Source: Bacillota bacterium
GTDB taxonomy: Bacteria; Bacillota_E; Symbiobacteriia; JAMDAP01
Direction of reading: 5' to 3'
Assembly: GCA_023484675.1 (NCBI GenBank)
Contig: JAMDAP010000081.1
Span: forward strand, 1 to 12,922
DNA: 12,922 nucleotides
Shown: piece by piece, positions 1-7,500 of the stretch
How positions within the stretch are numbered: the stretch's first letter is position 1
Layout of the letters: each line of letters starts with the position of its first letter
Program-made: the position numbers and the translations under genes
Notes under the pieces: model-generated
Databases searched by the model: none
What the model was told of the DNA's origin: nothing
What the model saw: the letters and a program-made list of their open reading frames with translations, nothing else

Positions 1-1
1 C

Positions 2-886
2 GGCCGGAGCAGCCGGCCGGGCCCCCCCAGGCCGCTCTTCTGGGACGGCTTGGAGAAGGCGCACCAGCTTCTGCGTTCGACCCGGCCCACCGCCGTCAAC
101 CTGTTCTGGGCCCTGGATCGGATGATGGCTCGGGCGCAGGTGCAGCGGGAGGGGGGAGCCTCGGCCCGCGAGGTGGCCACGGCCCTGCGGGAAGAGGCGG
201 GCCGCATGGCCGACGACGATGTGGACGTCAACCGCCGCATAGGCCAGTTTGGGCAGACGCTGCTGCGGGATGGCGACGGCGTGCTTACCCATTGCAACGC
301 CGGCGCCCTGGCCACCGTGGACTACGGCACCGCCCTGGGCGTTATCCGCGCCGCCCACGCGGCCGGCAAGCGGCTTAGAGTCTACATGGACGAGACCCGG
401 CCGGTGCTGCAGGGCGCTCGCCTCACCGCCTGGGAAGCGGTTCAGAGCGGCTGGGACGCCACCCTGATCACCGACAACATGGCCGGCCACTTCATGCGGC
501 TCGGACACATTCAGGCCGCCGTGGTGGGGGCCGACCGGGTCGCCGCCAACGGAGATGTAGCCAACAAGATCGGTACCTACTCCGTCGCCGTCCTCTGCCA
601 TGAGCACGGCATCCCCTTCTACGTGGCGGCCCCCATCTCCACGCTGGACCTGAAATTGACCACCGGCGAGCAGATCGTAATCGAAGAGCGCAACCCCGCC
701 GAGGTTACCGGGTACAGGGGGGTGCGCTGGGCCCCGGAGGGCGTCCACGCGGCCAACCCGGCCTTTGACGTTACCCCCTGGCGCTATGTCACCGCCATCA
801 TCACCGAGCGGGGGATCGCCCACCCGCCCTTTGACGTTCACCTGAAACAACTGGCAGATGTGGCAGATGTGGCAGATGCGGTGTAA
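2..886 (+). CDS. mtnA: S-methyl-5-thioribose-1-phosphate isomerase (MtnA), 5' truncated by the window edge
   Basis: This enzyme interconverts 5-methylthioribose-1-phosphate and 5-methylthioribulose-1-phosphate in the cytoplasmic methionine salvage pathway. The frame is open to the left edge. Counting from the TTG codon at 50, only about 278 residues are present against roughly 350 for the family, and the first recognisable block is [16 protein letters not shown], so the N-terminal quarter lies outside the window. Both family catalytic residues are visible: the cysteine in [11 protein letters not shown] (codon at 293-295, equivalent to Cys160 of the B. subtilis enzyme) and the aspartate in [18 protein letters not shown] (equivalent to Asp240). 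The TTG at 50 is not taken as the start because family sequence should precede it. The visible stretch before it, rich in Gly, Pro and Arg, does not resemble the usual family sequence. The C-terminus ends in three exact 9-bp repeats encoding Ala-Asp-Val units. The related eIF2B-alpha-like ribose-1,5-bisphosphate isomerases are less likely given the whole-length match to MtnA. Confidence 0.93.
   Translation, partial: GRSSRPGPPRPLFWDGLEKAHQLLRSTRPTAVNLFWALDRMMARAQVQREGGASAREVATALREEAGRMADDDVDVNRRIGQFGQTLLRDGDGVLTHCNAGALATVDYGTALGVIRAAHAAGKRLRVYMDETRPVLQGARLTAWEAVQSGWDATLITDNMAGHFMRLGHIQAAVVGADRVAANGDVANKIGTYSVAVLCHEHGIPFYVAAPISTLDLKLTTGEQIVIEERNPAEVTGYRGVRWAPEGVHAANPAFDVTPWRYVTAIITERGIAHPPFDVHLKQLADVADVADAV
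852..878 (+). repeat. Three exact tandem copies of a 9-bp unit at the mtnA 3' end
   Basis: The unit TGGCAGATG occurs three times head to tail at 852-860, 861-869 and 870-878, just before the mtnA stop codon. It encodes a short Val-Ala-Asp repeat in the C-terminal tail. The length is a multiple of three, so changes in copy number would keep the frame. Confidence 0.9.
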
Positions 887-953
887 CTGAGGCCTTGGCA
901 CCGACCACGGCGCCCCGCCTCCACGAGGACCCAACAAGGGAGGAAGACCACTC

Positions 954-2231
954 ATGCTTGACCTGAAGTTCATTCGCCTAAACCCCGGCCTGGTGCGGGA
1001 AGCCCTCGCCAAGAAGAACATGGACGTGGACCTCGACCGGCTGCTGTCCCTGGATGAGCGGCGCCGCAGCCTTCTCACCGAGGTGGAGCAACTCAAGGCC
1101 CGGCGCAACACCGTTTCGGAGGAAGTGGGGCGGCTCAGAAAGGCGGGTCAGGACGCCACTCCCGTGATCGCCGAGATGCGCCAGGTCGGCGACCGCATCA
1201 AGGCCCTGGACGACGAGGTGCGCGGCGTTGCAGCGGAGTTGGACGCCCTTCTGCTGACCGTCCCGAACGTTCCCGACCCCGATGTACCCGTGGGGGCGGA
1301 TGAGTCGGGGAATGTGGAGATTCGCCGCTGGGGCCAGCCGCGGCTGTTTGGCTTTGACCCCAAGCCCCACTGGGAGACCGGCACGCACCTGGGCATCCTC
1401 GAGTTCGAACGCGCCGCCAAGGTCACCGGGGCTCGGTTCGTGTACCTGCGCGGCGCCGGCGCCCGGCTGCTGCGAGCTCTGATGAACTTCATGCTGGACC
1501 TGCACGTGACCGAACATGGCTATACGGAGCACTGGGTGCCGCTCATGGTCAATGAGGCGAGCATGTACGCCACGGGCCAGTTCCCCAAGTTTGCCGAGGA
1601 CGTCTTCGCCCTGCGGGACCAGCCCTATTACCTGATTCCCACGGCCGAGACGGCCCTGGTCAACCTGCATCGGGATGAGATTCTGCCCGCCTCCGCCCTG
1701 CCCCTGCGCTACTGCGCCTACTCGCCCTGTTTTCGCTCCGAGGCCGGCGCCGCCGGGCGCGACACCCGGGGGTTGGTGCGCATGCACCAGTTCGATAAGG
1801 TGGAGATGGTCGCGTTCACCCGGCCCGAGGACTCCAGCGCCGAGCTGGAGCGCCTCACCCACGACGCCGAGGATGTGCTGCAGCGCTTGGAGATTCCCTA
1901 TCACGTGCTGTTCATGTGCACCGGCGACATGGGCTTCCAGCAGGCCAAAAAGTACGATCTGGAGCTGTGGATGCCCAGTTACAACCGCTATGTGGAGATC
2001 AGCTCGGCCTCCAACACCCGTGACTTCCAGGCGCGCCGCGGCGCCATTCGCTTCCGCAACGAGCAAGGCAAGGTGGAGTACGCGCACACGCTCAACGCCT
2101 CCGGTGTGGCCATCGGCCGGACGGTGGCGGCCATCCTCGAAAACTATCAGGAAGAAGACGGTTCGGTCACCATTCCCAAGGTGTTGCTGCCGTATATGGG
2201 AGGTCTCGACCGCATCGCGCCGGTTGATTGA
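954..2231 (+). CDS. serS: Seryl-tRNA synthetase
   Basis: This cytoplasmic class II aminoacyl-tRNA synthetase charges all tRNA-Ser isoacceptors with serine. The 425-residue product has the usual family length. Residues 1 to about 105 form the N-terminal antiparallel coiled-coil arm that grips the long variable arm of tRNA-Ser. The catalytic core shows motif 2 ([20 protein letters not shown], about 259-278), the [15 protein letters not shown] segment, and motif 3 near the C-terminus ([18 protein letters not shown]). The ATG at 954 follows a GGGAGGA Shine-Dalgarno with normal spacing and begins with [11 protein letters not shown], the expected N-terminus. It lies 67 bp after mtnA. Many Bacillota serS genes have a T-box leader, but this gap is too short for one. 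No terminator was seen before the downstream tRNA-Ser(UGA), though that tRNA has its own promoter. Confidence 0.98.
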   Translation: MLDLKFIRLNPGLVREALAKKNMDVDLDRLLSLDERRRSLLTEVEQLKARRNTVSEEVGRLRKAGQDATPVIAEMRQVGDRIKALDDEVRGVAAELDALLLTVPNVPDPDVPVGADESGNVEIRRWGQPRLFGFDPKPHWETGTHLGILEFERAAKVTGARFVYLRGAGARLLRALMNFMLDLHVTEHGYTEHWVPLMVNEASMYATGQFPKFAEDVFALRDQPYYLIPTAETALVNLHRDEILPASALPLRYCAYSPCFRSEAGAAGRDTRGLVRMHQFDKVEMVAFTRPEDSSAELERLTHDAEDVLQRLEIPYHVLFMCTGDMGFQQAKKYDLELWMPSYNRYVEISSASNTRDFQARRGAIRFRNEQGKVEYAHTLNASGVAIGRTVAAILENYQEEDGSVTIPKVLLPYMGGLDRIAPVD

Positions 2232-2272
2232 CGCAGCCAATGCTCATACGTACCGACAGGCATTTGCCCGCC

Positions 2273-2301
2273 TTGACCATAATTGCGGCACCTGCTAAAG
2301 T
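2273..2301 (+). promoter_or_regulatory. Sigma-A-type promoter for tRNA-Ser(UGA)
   Basis: TTGACC at 2273-2278 and TAAAGT at 2296-2301 are separated by exactly 17 nt, matching 5 of 6 and 4 of 6 consensus bases. The -10 element ends 28 nt before the tRNA 5' end, so a short leader would be removed by RNase P. Confidence 0.75.
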
Positions 2302-2329
2302 GAATTCGCTATATCTGCATTAACATTAC

Positions 2330-2419
2330 GGAAGGGTGTCCGAGCGGTTTAAGGAAGCGGTCTTGAAAACCGCCGAGGGCGCAAGCCCTCCGTGGGTTCG
2401 AATCCCACCCCTTCCGCCA
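2330..2419 (+). tRNA. tRNA-Ser (anticodon TGA)
   Basis: The 90-nt cloverleaf has the acceptor stem GGAAGGG/CCCTTCC, discriminator G73 and an encoded CCA. The anticodon loop CTTGAAA in a GCGGT/ACCGC-type stem gives anticodon UGA, reading UCA and other UCN codons. The long variable arm (CGAGGGC GCAA GCCCTC type) marks it as a class II serine tRNA. The T arm carries GGTTCGAATCC. It lies 98 bp downstream of the synthetase that charges it. Confidence 0.97.
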
Positions 2420-2434
2420 TATGACAACGTTTCA

Positions 2435-2466
2435 GGGGCCATACCCACTGGAGGTATGGCCCCTTT
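2435..2466 (+). terminator. Intrinsic terminator after tRNA-Ser(UGA)
   Basis: The arms GGGGCCATACC (2435-2445) and GGTATGGCCCC (2453-2463) form a perfect 11-bp stem with a 7-nt loop. Only a short TTT tract follows, so it is a strong hairpin with a modest U-tract. It begins 15 nt after the tRNA CCA. Confidence 0.75.
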
Positions 2467-2607
2467 CCGCACCTTATTGCAAACGGACCGGCGGCCTTTT
2501 TGTCAACAGGCATGGCCAAAACGTCGCCGGCCCGCGCTGCGCGTCTCTCCACTCCACGGCAAGCGCCGGTTCTGCATAGCCAACGAATGGCGGGACCAAG
2601 CTACGGC

Positions 2608-2616
2608 AAAGGAGGT
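2608..2616 (+). promoter_or_regulatory. Strong Shine-Dalgarno deciding the start of the 48-residue protein
   Basis: AAAGGAGGT is an almost complete anti-16S match, placed 7 nt before the GTG at 2624. It fixes the start of the small membrane protein and rules out the longer frame that would run back through the tRNA gene. Confidence 0.85.
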
Positions 2617-2623
2617 AATCGCT

Positions 2624-2770
2624 GTGGCTAATGGCGGCAACGTGACCACCAAGAGGCGCAACCCGGCGGACGGCACCACCTGGGAGTTCCTGCAATCGGG
2701 TTGGTGGGTCTGGCACGTGGTCGCGATCGTCGGAACGTTTTACCTTGGGCATTTGTTCTGGCCAAGGTAG
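2624..2770 (+). CDS. Small single-helix membrane protein, 48 residues, function unknown
   Basis: I do not recognise this as a named family. Translation from GTG 2624 gives 48 residues. Residues 1-26 are polar and basic (KRR near 10-12). One hydrophobic, aromatic-rich segment follows at about 27-46 (GWWVWHVVAIVGTFYLGHLF), and the end is WPR. Tryptophan is unusually frequent (W20, W27, W28, W30, W46). The basic N-terminal side suggests an N-in single-pass protein of the cytoplasmic membrane, or a small subunit of a membrane complex. Support for a real gene comes from the near-perfect Shine-Dalgarno at 2608-2616, the sharp switch to membrane-like composition, and the strong terminator 43 bp past the stop. 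No clear promoter is visible in 2467-2607. It has no evident tie to the convergent chemoreceptor. Confidence 0.72.
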   Translation: MANGGNVTTKRRNPADGTTWEFLQSGWWVWHVVAIVGTFYLGHLFWPR

Positions 2771-2812
2771 AGGCCGTGACAATCGGAGTCCCAGGCCCTG
2801 AGGCTAACCACG

Positions 2813-2852
2813 AAGAAGGGGCGCTGCCAACCACGAGCAGTGCCCCTTCTTT
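2813..2852. terminator. Long hairpin terminator between the small membrane protein and the chemoreceptor gene, probably bidirectional
   Basis: The arms AAGAAGGGGCGCTGC (2813-2827) and GCAGTGCCCCTTCTT (2837-2851) pair over 15 bp with a single G-U and a 9-nt loop. The outer A/T pairs give a TTCTTT run on the plus side and a TTCTTCG run on the minus side. The hairpin lies between two convergent genes and could serve both. Confidence 0.82.
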
Positions 2853-2887
2853 CGGGTGCTGGCGCACCACGGGGCCACTCCGCCAGC

Positions 2888-4738
2888 CTAAACCTGTAGC
2901 CGGTGCACGGCCTTGCGCAGGCCTTCAGCCACGCCCTGCAGGTCATCGGCGGAAGCGGTAACCTCCTCCGCCGTGGCGTTCAGCTCCTGCGCCGAAGCGG
3001 AGACCTGCTGCAGTACGGCTGAACCTTCCTCGACCAAGCGAGCTGCCCCCACCACGATGGTCTCGAGCTGCTCGGCACTGGCGCTGATTTGCTCAGTGGC
3101 CGCGGTATTCTCCTCCACGACGGCGGCCATGGAGATCACCAACTCGTTGGAGGACATCGCCGCAGCGGTGTTGTCAGCAGTGATCTGGACCGCCTCCTCA
3201 GCGGCGGCCACAGCCTGCTCTACGGTATCAACCACGCCCTTGAGAACCTGGGCCGCTTTCTGGGCAAGTTCTGAACCAGATACAACCTCGCCGGTGCTGC
3301 GCTCCATGGCCTGGACCAGGTTCACCGTGCTGCCCTGGATCCCCGTCACCAGGCCGGTGATCTCTCGGGCCGATGAGGCCGAACGTTCCGCCAGTTTTCG
3401 GACTTCCTCAGCCACCACGGCAAACCCCTTGCCCTGCTCGCCGGCGCGGGCCGCCTCAATGGCCGCGTTGAGCGCCAGGAGGTTGGTCTGATCAGCAATC
3501 TCCGTAATCACCTGCGTAATCTGACCGATTTGATTCGAGGCGGTGTCCAGATCCCGCAGCCGGTGGGCAGCCTCATCAACCGCCAGGCGTACGCGTTCCA
3601 TCCCTTCTGCCGTTTGGCTTACCACCTGTAACCCTGCTCCAGCGGATTTCCCGTTTTCGACCACAGACGACCGGATTCGTTCCACGGTTTCCATGAGCTG
3701 ACCGAGGTCACGGGTCAGCTTCTCCGAGTTTTCGGACGTGGCCTGGATGTGGCGGCTCTGCTCCTGGGCTCCGGCCGCGAGCTGGCCAATGGCTTGCTTC
3801 AACTCCGTCGCCACCTGAGCCGCCTGAGTCGATCCTCGGCTCTGCTCCCCACCCGACTCCGACAGGCCCCCCATTGCCTGAGCCACCTGCTGGGAGGTGG
3901 CCGCGGTCTGTTCCGAGGCCTGGCGCAGCTGGCCGGCGGACTCAGCCACTGCGTCAGCCGACTGGACAACGTCGTTGACGAGAGCCCTCACGCCGTGAAT
4001 CATCTGGTTGAAGGCCTCGCCGAGGTCGCCCAGCTCATCCCTACGGCGAATGGTGACGTCCCGCAGACGGAAGTCGCCGCTCGCCAGCATCTTCGCCGCC
4101 GCCGTGACAGCGCGCAGAGGCCCGGACAGCGTCCAGGCCAGGCCGAGACCCACGCCCAAGCCAACGGCCAATACCACCCCAACCACAACAAAGCCGATGT
4201 CCTGCGCCTGGGCCGCTTCGGTGACCCTCTGCTGGTATTGGGCGCTCAGCCCCCTGGCCAACTGCTCGGTCTCCTTGAGGAGGCGCTCTCCCTTGCTGTT
4301 GTATAGGGCTACCGCCTCATCCGACTTGCCTTGCTGCACCAGATTCATGACGGTCTCGGCCGTGGCCGCGAACTCGGTCTGTTGGGCCTGAGTGGCCTCG
4401 ACGGCGCCCTTGTCCGACCCTCCAGAGGTCAGGGCAAGCAGAGCCTGAATCCCGGTGTCCGTGGCTTTCTTCGCGTCGTTAAACTGGTTCATAAAGGTGG
4501 TGTCTCCGGTGGTGATGTAGGCCCGAACGGCAGCGGTTTGGGCATATAGACCGGTGAGGATCTCGGCCGTGCTGGATTGGGCCGGGATGATTTCCCGATT
4601 CAGGGTTCGGTACTGACCGTCGACGGAGCGCAGAGCCAGCACTACGTTGAGCCCGGCCAATGACGTGAGAAGAGCTGTAGCGGCAAAGGCGACGACGATC
4701 TTTACTGTGAGTGACGCGCGCATGGGACACCCCCGCAA
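2888..4738 (-). CDS. Methyl-accepting chemotaxis protein (transmembrane chemoreceptor)
   Basis: This inner-membrane chemoreceptor would signal to CheA through CheW. Domain order in the 616 residues: basic N-tail; TM1 at about 12-36; a helical extracytoplasmic sensor at about 37-180 of four-helix-bundle or CHASE3-like character; TM2 at about 182-204; HAMP at about 205-258, with the conserved proline near 207 and [13 protein letters not shown]; then a long cytoplasmic coiled coil. The hairpin tip is unmistakable at about 404-445 ([20 protein letters not shown], followed by [19 protein letters not shown]). Glutamine/glutamate-rich stretches on both arms are typical methylation sites. No C-terminal CheR-binding pentapeptide is seen. 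The chosen TTG start has AAGGAG 7 nt upstream; the ATG at 4723, five codons in, is the alternative. It lies 130 bp downstream of the tryptophanase gene on the same strand. No other chemotaxis gene is in the window. The ligand cannot be read from sequence. Confidence 0.95.
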   Translation of the reverse strand: MRGCPMRASLTVKIVVAFAATALLTSLAGLNVVLALRSVDGQYRTLNREIIPAQSSTAEILTGLYAQTAAVRAYITTGDTTFMNQFNDAKKATDTGIQALLALTSGGSDKGAVEATQAQQTEFAATAETVMNLVQQGKSDEAVALYNSKGERLLKETEQLARGLSAQYQQRVTEAAQAQDIGFVVVGVVLAVGLGVGLGLAWTLSGPLRAVTAAAKMLASGDFRLRDVTIRRRDELGDLGEAFNQMIHGVRALVNDVVQSADAVAESAGQLRQASEQTAATSQQVAQAMGGLSESGGEQSRGSTQAAQVATELKQAIGQLAAGAQEQSRHIQATSENSEKLTRDLGQLMETVERIRSSVVENGKSAGAGLQVVSQTAEGMERVRLAVDEAAHRLRDLDTASNQIGQITQVITEIADQTNLLALNAAIEAARAGEQGKGFAVVAEEVRKLAERSASSAREITGLVTGIQGSTVNLVQAMERSTGEVVSGSELAQKAAQVLKGVVDTVEQAVAAAEEAVQITADNTAAAMSSNELVISMAAVVEENTAATEQISASAEQLETIVVGAARLVEEGSAVLQQVSASAQELNATAEEVTASADDLQGVAEGLRKAVHRLQV

Positions 4739-4745
4739 GCATGAA

Positions 4746-4751
4746 CTCCTT
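4746..4751 (-). promoter_or_regulatory. Shine-Dalgarno favouring a TTG start for the chemoreceptor
   Basis: On the minus strand AAGGAG is followed after 7 nt by TTG (4736-4738), in frame with the chemoreceptor. The downstream ATG (4721-4723) has only a GGGGGTG run close to it. The same AAGGAG also lies 3 nt from an out-of-frame ATG, which is less well spaced. Confidence 0.6.
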
Positions 4752-4868
4752 CCCAGCCAAAATTCTACAATGTTGGCAAAGAACCTTCTGGATCAAGGGA
4801 AACTCGCCTCACAGTGGGAAGCACCGTGGACAGGCGCCCTTCCTGCGTCGGATCAAGGCGAGCCGAAC

Positions 4869-6239
4869 TCAAGCCAGCGACTCAAAACGAGCGGTGAAAT
4901 GCCGCAAGACCGGCGGTTCGTAGGTAAAACGGAGGCCCTTGACCGTGTCGCGCCTGGCGTATAGCGCGATGATGCTGTCGGCTACCCAGTCCAGATGGGT
5001 CTGGGTGTACGTACGCCGCGGGAGGGCCAGGCGGAGGAGCTCCAGGCGGGGGTAATCGTGATCGCCCGTGGCCGGGTCGCGGCCGCTGAGCACGGTGCCG
5101 ATCTCCACCGTCCGTATCCCGCCTTCAATGTACAGTTCCACCGACAGCGCCCACCCGGGAAACTGACCCTGCGGCACATGCGGCAGAAAGCGAAGTGCGT
5201 CCAGGTACACGGCGTGGCCGCCCGGAGGCTCCACGATGGGTACCCCCGCCAAGCGCAGGCGCCCGGCCAGGTAGGCGACCTGCCCCACCCGGTGGGCCAG
5301 GTAGGACTCGTCCACCACCTCGCGCAGCCCCTGAGCCATGGCCTCCAGGTCGCGGCCGGACAAACCGCCGTAGGTGGGGAAGCCTTCAAAGAGGATGGCC
5401 CAATTGCAGCACCCCTGGTAAAGGTCGGCATCGCGCAGTGCGACCATGCCGCCGATGTTCACCAGCGCGTCCTTCTTGGCCGACATGGTGATGCCGTCGG
5501 CCAGGGCCATCGTCTGCCGCACGATCTCCGCCACCGAAAGGTCCGGGCGCTCGCGCTGCTGGACGAAATAGGCGTTTTCGGCGAATCGGGCGGCGTCTAG
5601 GAAGAGCGGCTTCCCGTACCGGTCGCAGACACGGCGAACTTCAGTTAGATTGGCCAGAGAAACAGGCTGGCCGCCCCCGCTGTTGCAGGTAACGGTGACC
5701 ATCACCAGAGGCACGCGGTCTCCCCGTTCAGCCAGCAGTTTGTTCAGGCCGTCCGTGTCCATATTCCCTTTAAAGGGGTGGATCAGGTCGGCCCGGTAAC
5801 CCTCCGGCTGCAATAGGTTGATGGGCTCGGCACCGCGGTGCTGAACGTGAGCTTTGGTGGTGTCAAAGTGCATGTTGTTGGGCACCAGGTCGCCGGGCTT
5901 GACCAGAGCCGTGAACAGGACATGCTCTGCAGCCCGGCCCTGATGGGTCGGAATGACGTAGGGGAACCCCAGAACATCCTCCACCGCCTGCTTGAGCCGA
6001 TAGAAGGAGCGAGAACCGGCATAGGCTTCATCCCCATCCATGATTGCCGACCACTGTCCTTGGCTCATGGCTCCCGTGCCACTGTCAGTAAGCAGATCAA
6101 TGAACACGTCCTCCGATCGGAGCAGGAACGGGTTGTAGCCAGCCTGGGCAATGAGTGCAGTGCGCTCGTCCCGAGTGGTTCGGCGGATGGGTTCGACCAT
6201 CTTGATGCGGTACGGTTCGAGGATAGGACGCTGGTCCAT
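4869..6239 (-). CDS. tnaA: Tryptophanase (tryptophan indole-lyase)
   Basis: This PLP-dependent beta-eliminating lyase cleaves L-tryptophan to indole, pyruvate and ammonia in the cytoplasm. The 456-residue product matches the family from end to end: EPYRIKMVEPIRRTTRDER at the N-terminus, FIDLLTDSGTGAMS (47-59), GDEAYAGSRSF, IPTHQGRAAE (96-105), and SAKKDALVNIGG with the Schiff-base lysine at K256. It ends in LRHFTARF. Tyrosine phenol-lyase is the close alternative. Residues separating the two favour tryptophanase: D126 in HFDTT (Asp in E. coli TnaA, Thr in TPL) and I380 in TVEIG (Ile in TnaA, Arg in TPL, where it contacts the phenol OH). The ATG at 6239 is chosen because AAAGGGGGG lies 9 nt upstream; in-frame upstream starts lack one and add non-family sequence. 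No TnaC-like leader peptide was found. Close homologues are known from Symbiobacterium. Confidence 0.93.
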   Translation of the reverse strand: MDQRPILEPYRIKMVEPIRRTTRDERTALIAQAGYNPFLLRSEDVFIDLLTDSGTGAMSQGQWSAIMDGDEAYAGSRSFYRLKQAVEDVLGFPYVIPTHQGRAAEHVLFTALVKPGDLVPNNMHFDTTKAHVQHRGAEPINLLQPEGYRADLIHPFKGNMDTDGLNKLLAERGDRVPLVMVTVTCNSGGGQPVSLANLTEVRRVCDRYGKPLFLDAARFAENAYFVQQRERPDLSVAEIVRQTMALADGITMSAKKDALVNIGGMVALRDADLYQGCCNWAILFEGFPTYGGLSGRDLEAMAQGLREVVDESYLAHRVGQVAYLAGRLRLAGVPIVEPPGGHAVYLDALRFLPHVPQGQFPGWALSVELYIEGGIRTVEIGTVLSGRDPATGDHDYPRLELLRLALPRRTYTQTHLDWVADSIIALYARRDTVKGLRFTYEPPVLRHFTARFESLA

Positions 6240-6248
6240 GTCAGCAAG

Positions 6249-6257
6249 CCCCCCTTT
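6249..6257 (-). promoter_or_regulatory. Shine-Dalgarno deciding the tnaA start
   Basis: On the minus strand AAAGGGGGG is followed after 9 nt by the ATG ending at 6237. This places the N-terminus at MDQRPILEPYRIK, which fits homologues, rather than 32 codons further upstream. Confidence 0.65.
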
Positions 6258-6394
6258 CATCCTCAATGTATATGGCATTGGGCGATTGTGGAAGTTCAGT
6301 CCCTTAGCAGGGAGAAGGAAGGGCGATAGCGCCAAACGCGGTGGGCCGGTACACGCTTGTCACAATGTTCCGCGGGGAAATTGAGTCCACCAGG

Positions 6395-6424
6395 TTGCAA
6401 CCGCTTGTCTCGATATGGTACGAT
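6395..6424 (+). promoter_or_regulatory. Probable sigma-A-type promoter for tRNA-Ser(GCU)
   Basis: TTGCAA (6395-6400) and TACGAT (6419-6424) are separated by 18 nt. Each matches 4 of 6 consensus bases, and the -10 ends 19 nt before the tRNA. It lies in the intergenic region divergent from tnaA (6240-6443). In that region no convincing minus-strand promoter for tnaA was found beyond a weak TATACA about 20 nt before its start codon. Confidence 0.55.
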
Positions 6425-6443
6425 ACGAGAGCAACTTGCCCGC

Positions 6444-6535
6444 GGAGAGATACCCAAGAGGCTGAAGGGGGCGGTTTGCTAAATCGTTAGTAGGGGTTTC
6501 CCCTAGCGAGGGTTCGAATCCCTCTCTCTCCGCCA
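6444..6535 (+). tRNA. tRNA-Ser (anticodon GCT)
   Basis: The 92-nt class II tRNA has acceptor GGAGAGA/TCTCTCC, discriminator G73 and an encoded CCA. The anticodon loop TTGCTAA gives GCU, which reads AGU and AGC. The long variable arm (GTAGGGG TTTC CCCTAGC type) is diagnostic of serine. The T arm contains GGTTCGAATCC. Confidence 0.96.
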
Positions 6536-6547
6536 CTTATGACTAAC

Positions 6548-6574
6548 AACCGCCCCCCTGCAAGGGGCGGTTTT
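6548..6574 (+). terminator. Intrinsic terminator after tRNA-Ser(GCU)
   Basis: AACCGCCCC (6548-6556) pairs with GGGGCGGTT (6564-6572) over 9 bp with a 7-nt loop, followed by TTTTG. It starts 12 nt after the tRNA CCA and makes this tRNA a monocistronic unit. Confidence 0.85.
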
Positions 6575-6600
6575 GCTACCTGGCTTGCTCGGATTTGCTA

Positions 6601-6622
6601 CCCCAGAGCCACCCCAGAGCCA
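6601..6622 (+). repeat. Tandem duplication of an 11-bp unit upstream of the tRNA-Arg promoter
   Basis: CCCCAGAGCCA occurs twice in direct succession (6601-6611 and 6612-6622), ending 1 nt before the -35 element of the tRNA-Arg/tadA promoter. Its position would suit an upstream regulatory site, but no factor is suggested. Confidence 0.8.
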
Positions 6623-6623
6623 C

Positions 6624-6652
6624 TTGCCAAGCCTAATGGCCTGTGGTATCCT
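6624..6652 (+). promoter_or_regulatory. Sigma-A-type promoter for the tRNA-Arg, tadA, tRNA-Ser unit
   Basis: TTGCCA (6624-6629) and TATCCT (6647-6652) have a 17-nt spacer. They match 5 of 6 and 4 of 6 consensus bases. The promoter lies 41 bp before tRNA-Arg(ACG). No terminator was seen between there and the SRP RNA region, so it may drive five genes. Confidence 0.72.
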
Positions 6653-6693
6653 ACTTTGTGCAGGTGGCGAAGCCGCTTGATAAGAGAATACGC

Positions 6694-6770
<77 letters not shown>

Positions 6771-6798
6771 TTTTTAAAGCTCAAGAGATCAGGTTTCA

Positions 6799-6875
6799 GC
6801 GCCCGTAGCTCAGGTGGATAGAGCAGCGGTTTCCTAAACCGCGTGCCGGTGGTTCGAGTCCTCCCGGGCGCACCA
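6799..6875 (+). tRNA. tRNA-Arg (anticodon CCT)
   Basis: The 77-nt tRNA has acceptor GCGCCCG/CGGGCGC, discriminator A73 and an encoded CCA. The anticodon loop TTCCTAA in the GCGGT/ACCGC stem gives CCU, which reads AGG. It shares its 5' half with the preceding tRNA-Arg, suggesting an old duplication, and is only 28 nt from it, so the two are probably cut from one transcript. Confidence 0.96.
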
Positions 6876-6888
6876 GTTTAGAGGTCAT

Positions 6889-7344
6889 ATGGACTACTCA
6901 CAGCTGGAGAGCTTCATGCGAGAGGCCCTCGCTGAAGCTGAAAAGGCGCTCGAACTTGGTGAAGTACCGGTGGGAGCGATATTGGTGCGTGATGGGGAGG
7001 TTATCTCCAGGGCGCACAACCGCCGTGAGGAACTGGGCGATCCGACAGCCCACGCCGAGATCCTGGCCATTCGTCGGGCTGCTCGATCCCTGGGGACCTG
7101 GCGGCTCGCCAGGACCACTTTATTCGTGACCCTGGAACCGTGCCCGATGTGTGCCGGTGCTCTGGTTCAGGCCAGGGTGGATACCGTCGTCTTCGGGGCT
7201 CGGGATCCCAAAGCCTGGGGCACCTTGACGGTGCGGGACGTGGCGGAAAATGCCGCGGTCAATCACCAGGCCAAGGTGATCAGCGGCGTCCTGGAGGAAG
7301 AGTGCCAGGCCATACTGCGGCGATTCTTCCAGTTGCGTCGTTAA
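6889..7344 (+). CDS. tadA: tRNA adenosine(34) deaminase
   Basis: TadA converts the wobble adenosine of tRNA-Arg(ACG) to inosine in the cytoplasm. The 151 residues show the cytidine/deoxycytidylate-deaminase fold: HAE at 55-57 (zinc ligand H55, proton-shuttle E57) and PCPMC at 84-88 (zinc ligands C85 and C88), with EVPVGAILVRDGEV, the FGARDPKAWG loop and the C-terminal RRFFQLRR that helps hold the anticodon loop. ATG 6889 gives an N-terminus equivalent to that of E. coli TadA; its GAGGT Shine-Dalgarno is unusually close (3 nt), and the next ATG (6916) would delete part of the first helix. The start lies 13 bp after tRNA-Arg(CCU), so the mRNA 5' end may be generated by tRNA processing. A tRNA-Ser follows 17 bp after the stop. 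Confidence 0.97.
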   Translation: MDYSQLESFMREALAEAEKALELGEVPVGAILVRDGEVISRAHNRREELGDPTAHAEILAIRRAARSLGTWRLARTTLFVTLEPCPMCAGALVQARVDTVVFGARDPKAWGTLTVRDVAENAAVNHQAKVISGVLEEECQAILRRFFQLRR

Positions 7345-7361
7345 AGAGTGTGACACCATGC

Positions 7362-7452
<91 letters not shown>

Positions 7453-7500
7453 TCAAGTTCATATCTGCCGGTAACACCGGTATCAGTTGTGAGAGCACGC

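Noticed and set aside
887..953. A T-box or other riboswitch before serS
   Set aside because: Only 67 bp separate mtnA and serS, and no T-box core sequence or terminator hairpin is present.
978..2240. Long open frame antisense to serS, about 420 codons
   Set aside because: It mirrors the codon structure of serS in GC-rich DNA, has no recognisable domain and lies wholly inside a certain gene.
2336..2770. 144-codon frame running through tRNA-Ser(UGA)
   Set aside because: Its first two thirds are tRNA and terminator sequence. The strong Shine-Dalgarno at 2608-2616 supports only the 48-residue 3' part.
4739..4868. Promoter for the chemoreceptor gene on the minus strand (TTGATC and TAGAAT)
   Set aside because: The spacing is 23 nt, too long for a sigma-A promoter, and no flagellar-type sigma motif fits.
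6240..6443. TnaC-like leader peptide upstream of tnaA
   Set aside because: No short frame with a tryptophan codon and ribosome site was found on the minus strand in this interval.
7472..7490. Small inverted repeat (CCGGT/ACCGG) between tRNA-Ser(CGA) and tRNA-Ser(GGA)
   Set aside because: The stem is 5 bp with a 3-nt loop and no T-tract. It is too small to assign a function.
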